From positions 1 to 7,293 of the forward strand of contig JAJZHL010000046.1 in assembly GCA_021804505.1 (NCBI GenBank): DNA of 7,293 bases, in the 5' to 3' direction. Position 1 is the first letter of the stretch; each line of letters begins with the position of its first letter. A program made the translations under genes and the position numbers. The notes under the pieces are model-generated. The model was not told the origin of the DNA and did not search any database. It saw only the letters and a list, made by a program, of their open reading frames with translations. This document shows positions 6,755 to 7,293 of the stretch, in pieces. Source of the stretch: Pseudomonadota bacterium. GTDB taxonomy: Bacteria; Pseudomonadota; Alphaproteobacteria; Rickettsiales; Rickettsiaceae.

Positions 6755-7293
6755 TCAAATTAACTGCGAAAGAAAAGTAATAGCAGGGGCTACCCATAAG
6801 CCAGGTTTCTTAAAACAGTTACTTGCTGCTAACGGTAAATTGTGTACTACTTGGAAACTATATTCAGGTTTTAGTATTTCATGAAAATATCTTAAATTTT
6901 TGGAAACATTAGTGTCACTTAATTTAGTTTCTATTAAAATCCATGGTCTATCATCTTTTACTACAAGAAAATCTACTTCTCGTTTTTGGCTATCTCTAAC
7001 ATAACTTAGACTGAAACTTCCTAAACCTGACTCATTCCAAAAATCTATCGCTTTTAGCAAATGTCCTGCTACAAAATTTTCAAATCTGGCCCCTTCATCG
7101 TTTATTTGAGACCAATCCCAAAGATAATATTTGGGATCCTTTATTAGGCTCCGCACTACATTTTTAGTCCATGGCCTTAAGCAGAAACAGTAATAATGTT
7201 TTTCAAGCAAAGATACCCATCTTCTAACAGTTTGGTCAGATACTCTAACTTTTCTTGATAGACTAGTATAATTTGTTAATTCACCTGCCTGCT
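6755..7293 (-). CDS. ATP-binding protein with DUF4143 domain, C-terminal part (N-terminus outside window)
   Basis: This is the C-terminal portion of a protein of the AAA-type ATPase plus DUF4143 family, common in mobile and accessory DNA of bacteria; its cellular role is not established. The frame is open from the right edge and reads A-G-E-L-T-N-Y-T-S-L-S-R-K-V-R-V-S-D-Q-T-V-R-R-W before the TTG at 7210. This is the helix-turn-helix typical at the start of DUF4143, so that TTG is internal and the ATPase domain lies beyond the window. Then come 'LLEKHYYCFCLRPW', a 'DPKYYLWDWS' segment, 'GARFENFVAGHLL', and a PD-(D/E)XK-like core: E-V-D-F (Asp codon at 6971-6973) and E-T-K (codons at 6929-6931 and 6923-6925). 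The visible 179 codons have no stop or frameshift. It converges on the DUF2125-like gene with 14 bp between stops. Walker motifs could not be checked, so intactness of the whole gene is unknown. Confidence 0.82.
   Translation of the reverse strand, partial: QAGELTNYTSLSRKVRVSDQTVRRWVSLLEKHYYCFCLRPWTKNVVRSLIKDPKYYLWDWSQINDEGARFENFVAGHLLKAIDFWNESGLGSFSLSYVRDSQKREVDFLVVKDDRPWILIETKLSDTNVSKNLRYFHEILKPEYSFQVVHNLPLAASNCFKKPGLWVAPAITFLSQLI

Noticed and set aside
6726..6756. Terminator between the converging genes (gagct...agctc)
   Set aside because: It has only 5 paired bases with a 21-nt loop and no U-tract.
7208..7210. TTG (minus strand) as the start of the DUF4143 protein
   Set aside because: In-frame codons up to the right edge encode a family-typical helix-turn-helix segment (G-E-L-T-N...V-S-D-Q-T-V-R-R-W), so the codon is internal.

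Overview
The window is AT-rich and carries proteins of clear alphaproteobacterial type. The HscB-HscA-ferredoxin module, the short intergenic spaces, the divergent but recognisable HscA and a palindromic repeat of the 'cattgcgagg...gaagcaatccag' kind all point to an obligate intracellular member of the Rickettsiaceae (Rickettsia or a close relative). That placement rests on recognition and composition; no search was run.

Layout. Six genes lie on the plus strand and one on the minus strand. A 5'-truncated S9 (prolyl-oligopeptidase family) serine peptidase is followed after 2 nt by a CorA-type divalent-cation channel, and the pair looks like one transcript. A 154-bp gap follows. It holds an element of about 73 bp that folds on paper into a four-way, cloverleaf-like structure. 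Next comes a compact cluster: hscB (J-domain co-chaperone), hscA (Hsp70 chaperone, overlapping hscB by 10 nt), a [2Fe-2S] adrenodoxin-type ferredoxin, and a membrane-anchored DUF2125-like protein with a GTG start. On the opposite strand, converging on this cluster, is the C-terminal part of an ATP-binding protein with a DUF4143-type PD-(D/E)XK-like domain. It runs off the right edge.

How the genes fit together. HscB delivers the scaffold IscU with its bound cluster to HscA. HscA drives cluster release by ATP hydrolysis, and the ferredoxin supplies electrons to the same iron-sulfur assembly pathway. The scaffold and sulfur-donor genes (iscU, iscS, iscA) are not in the window, so the chaperone half of the pathway is separate here. 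The peptidase and CorA are housekeeping peptide-degradation and ion-transport functions. The DUF2125-like protein has no assigned role.

Both edge genes are longer than their first in-frame start codons suggest. The reading frames at 15 and at 7210 (minus) continue open to the window ends with family-typical residues, so the TTG codons there are not real starts. I found no convincing new multi-gene system. The intergenic cloverleaf repeat is the most unusual structure.
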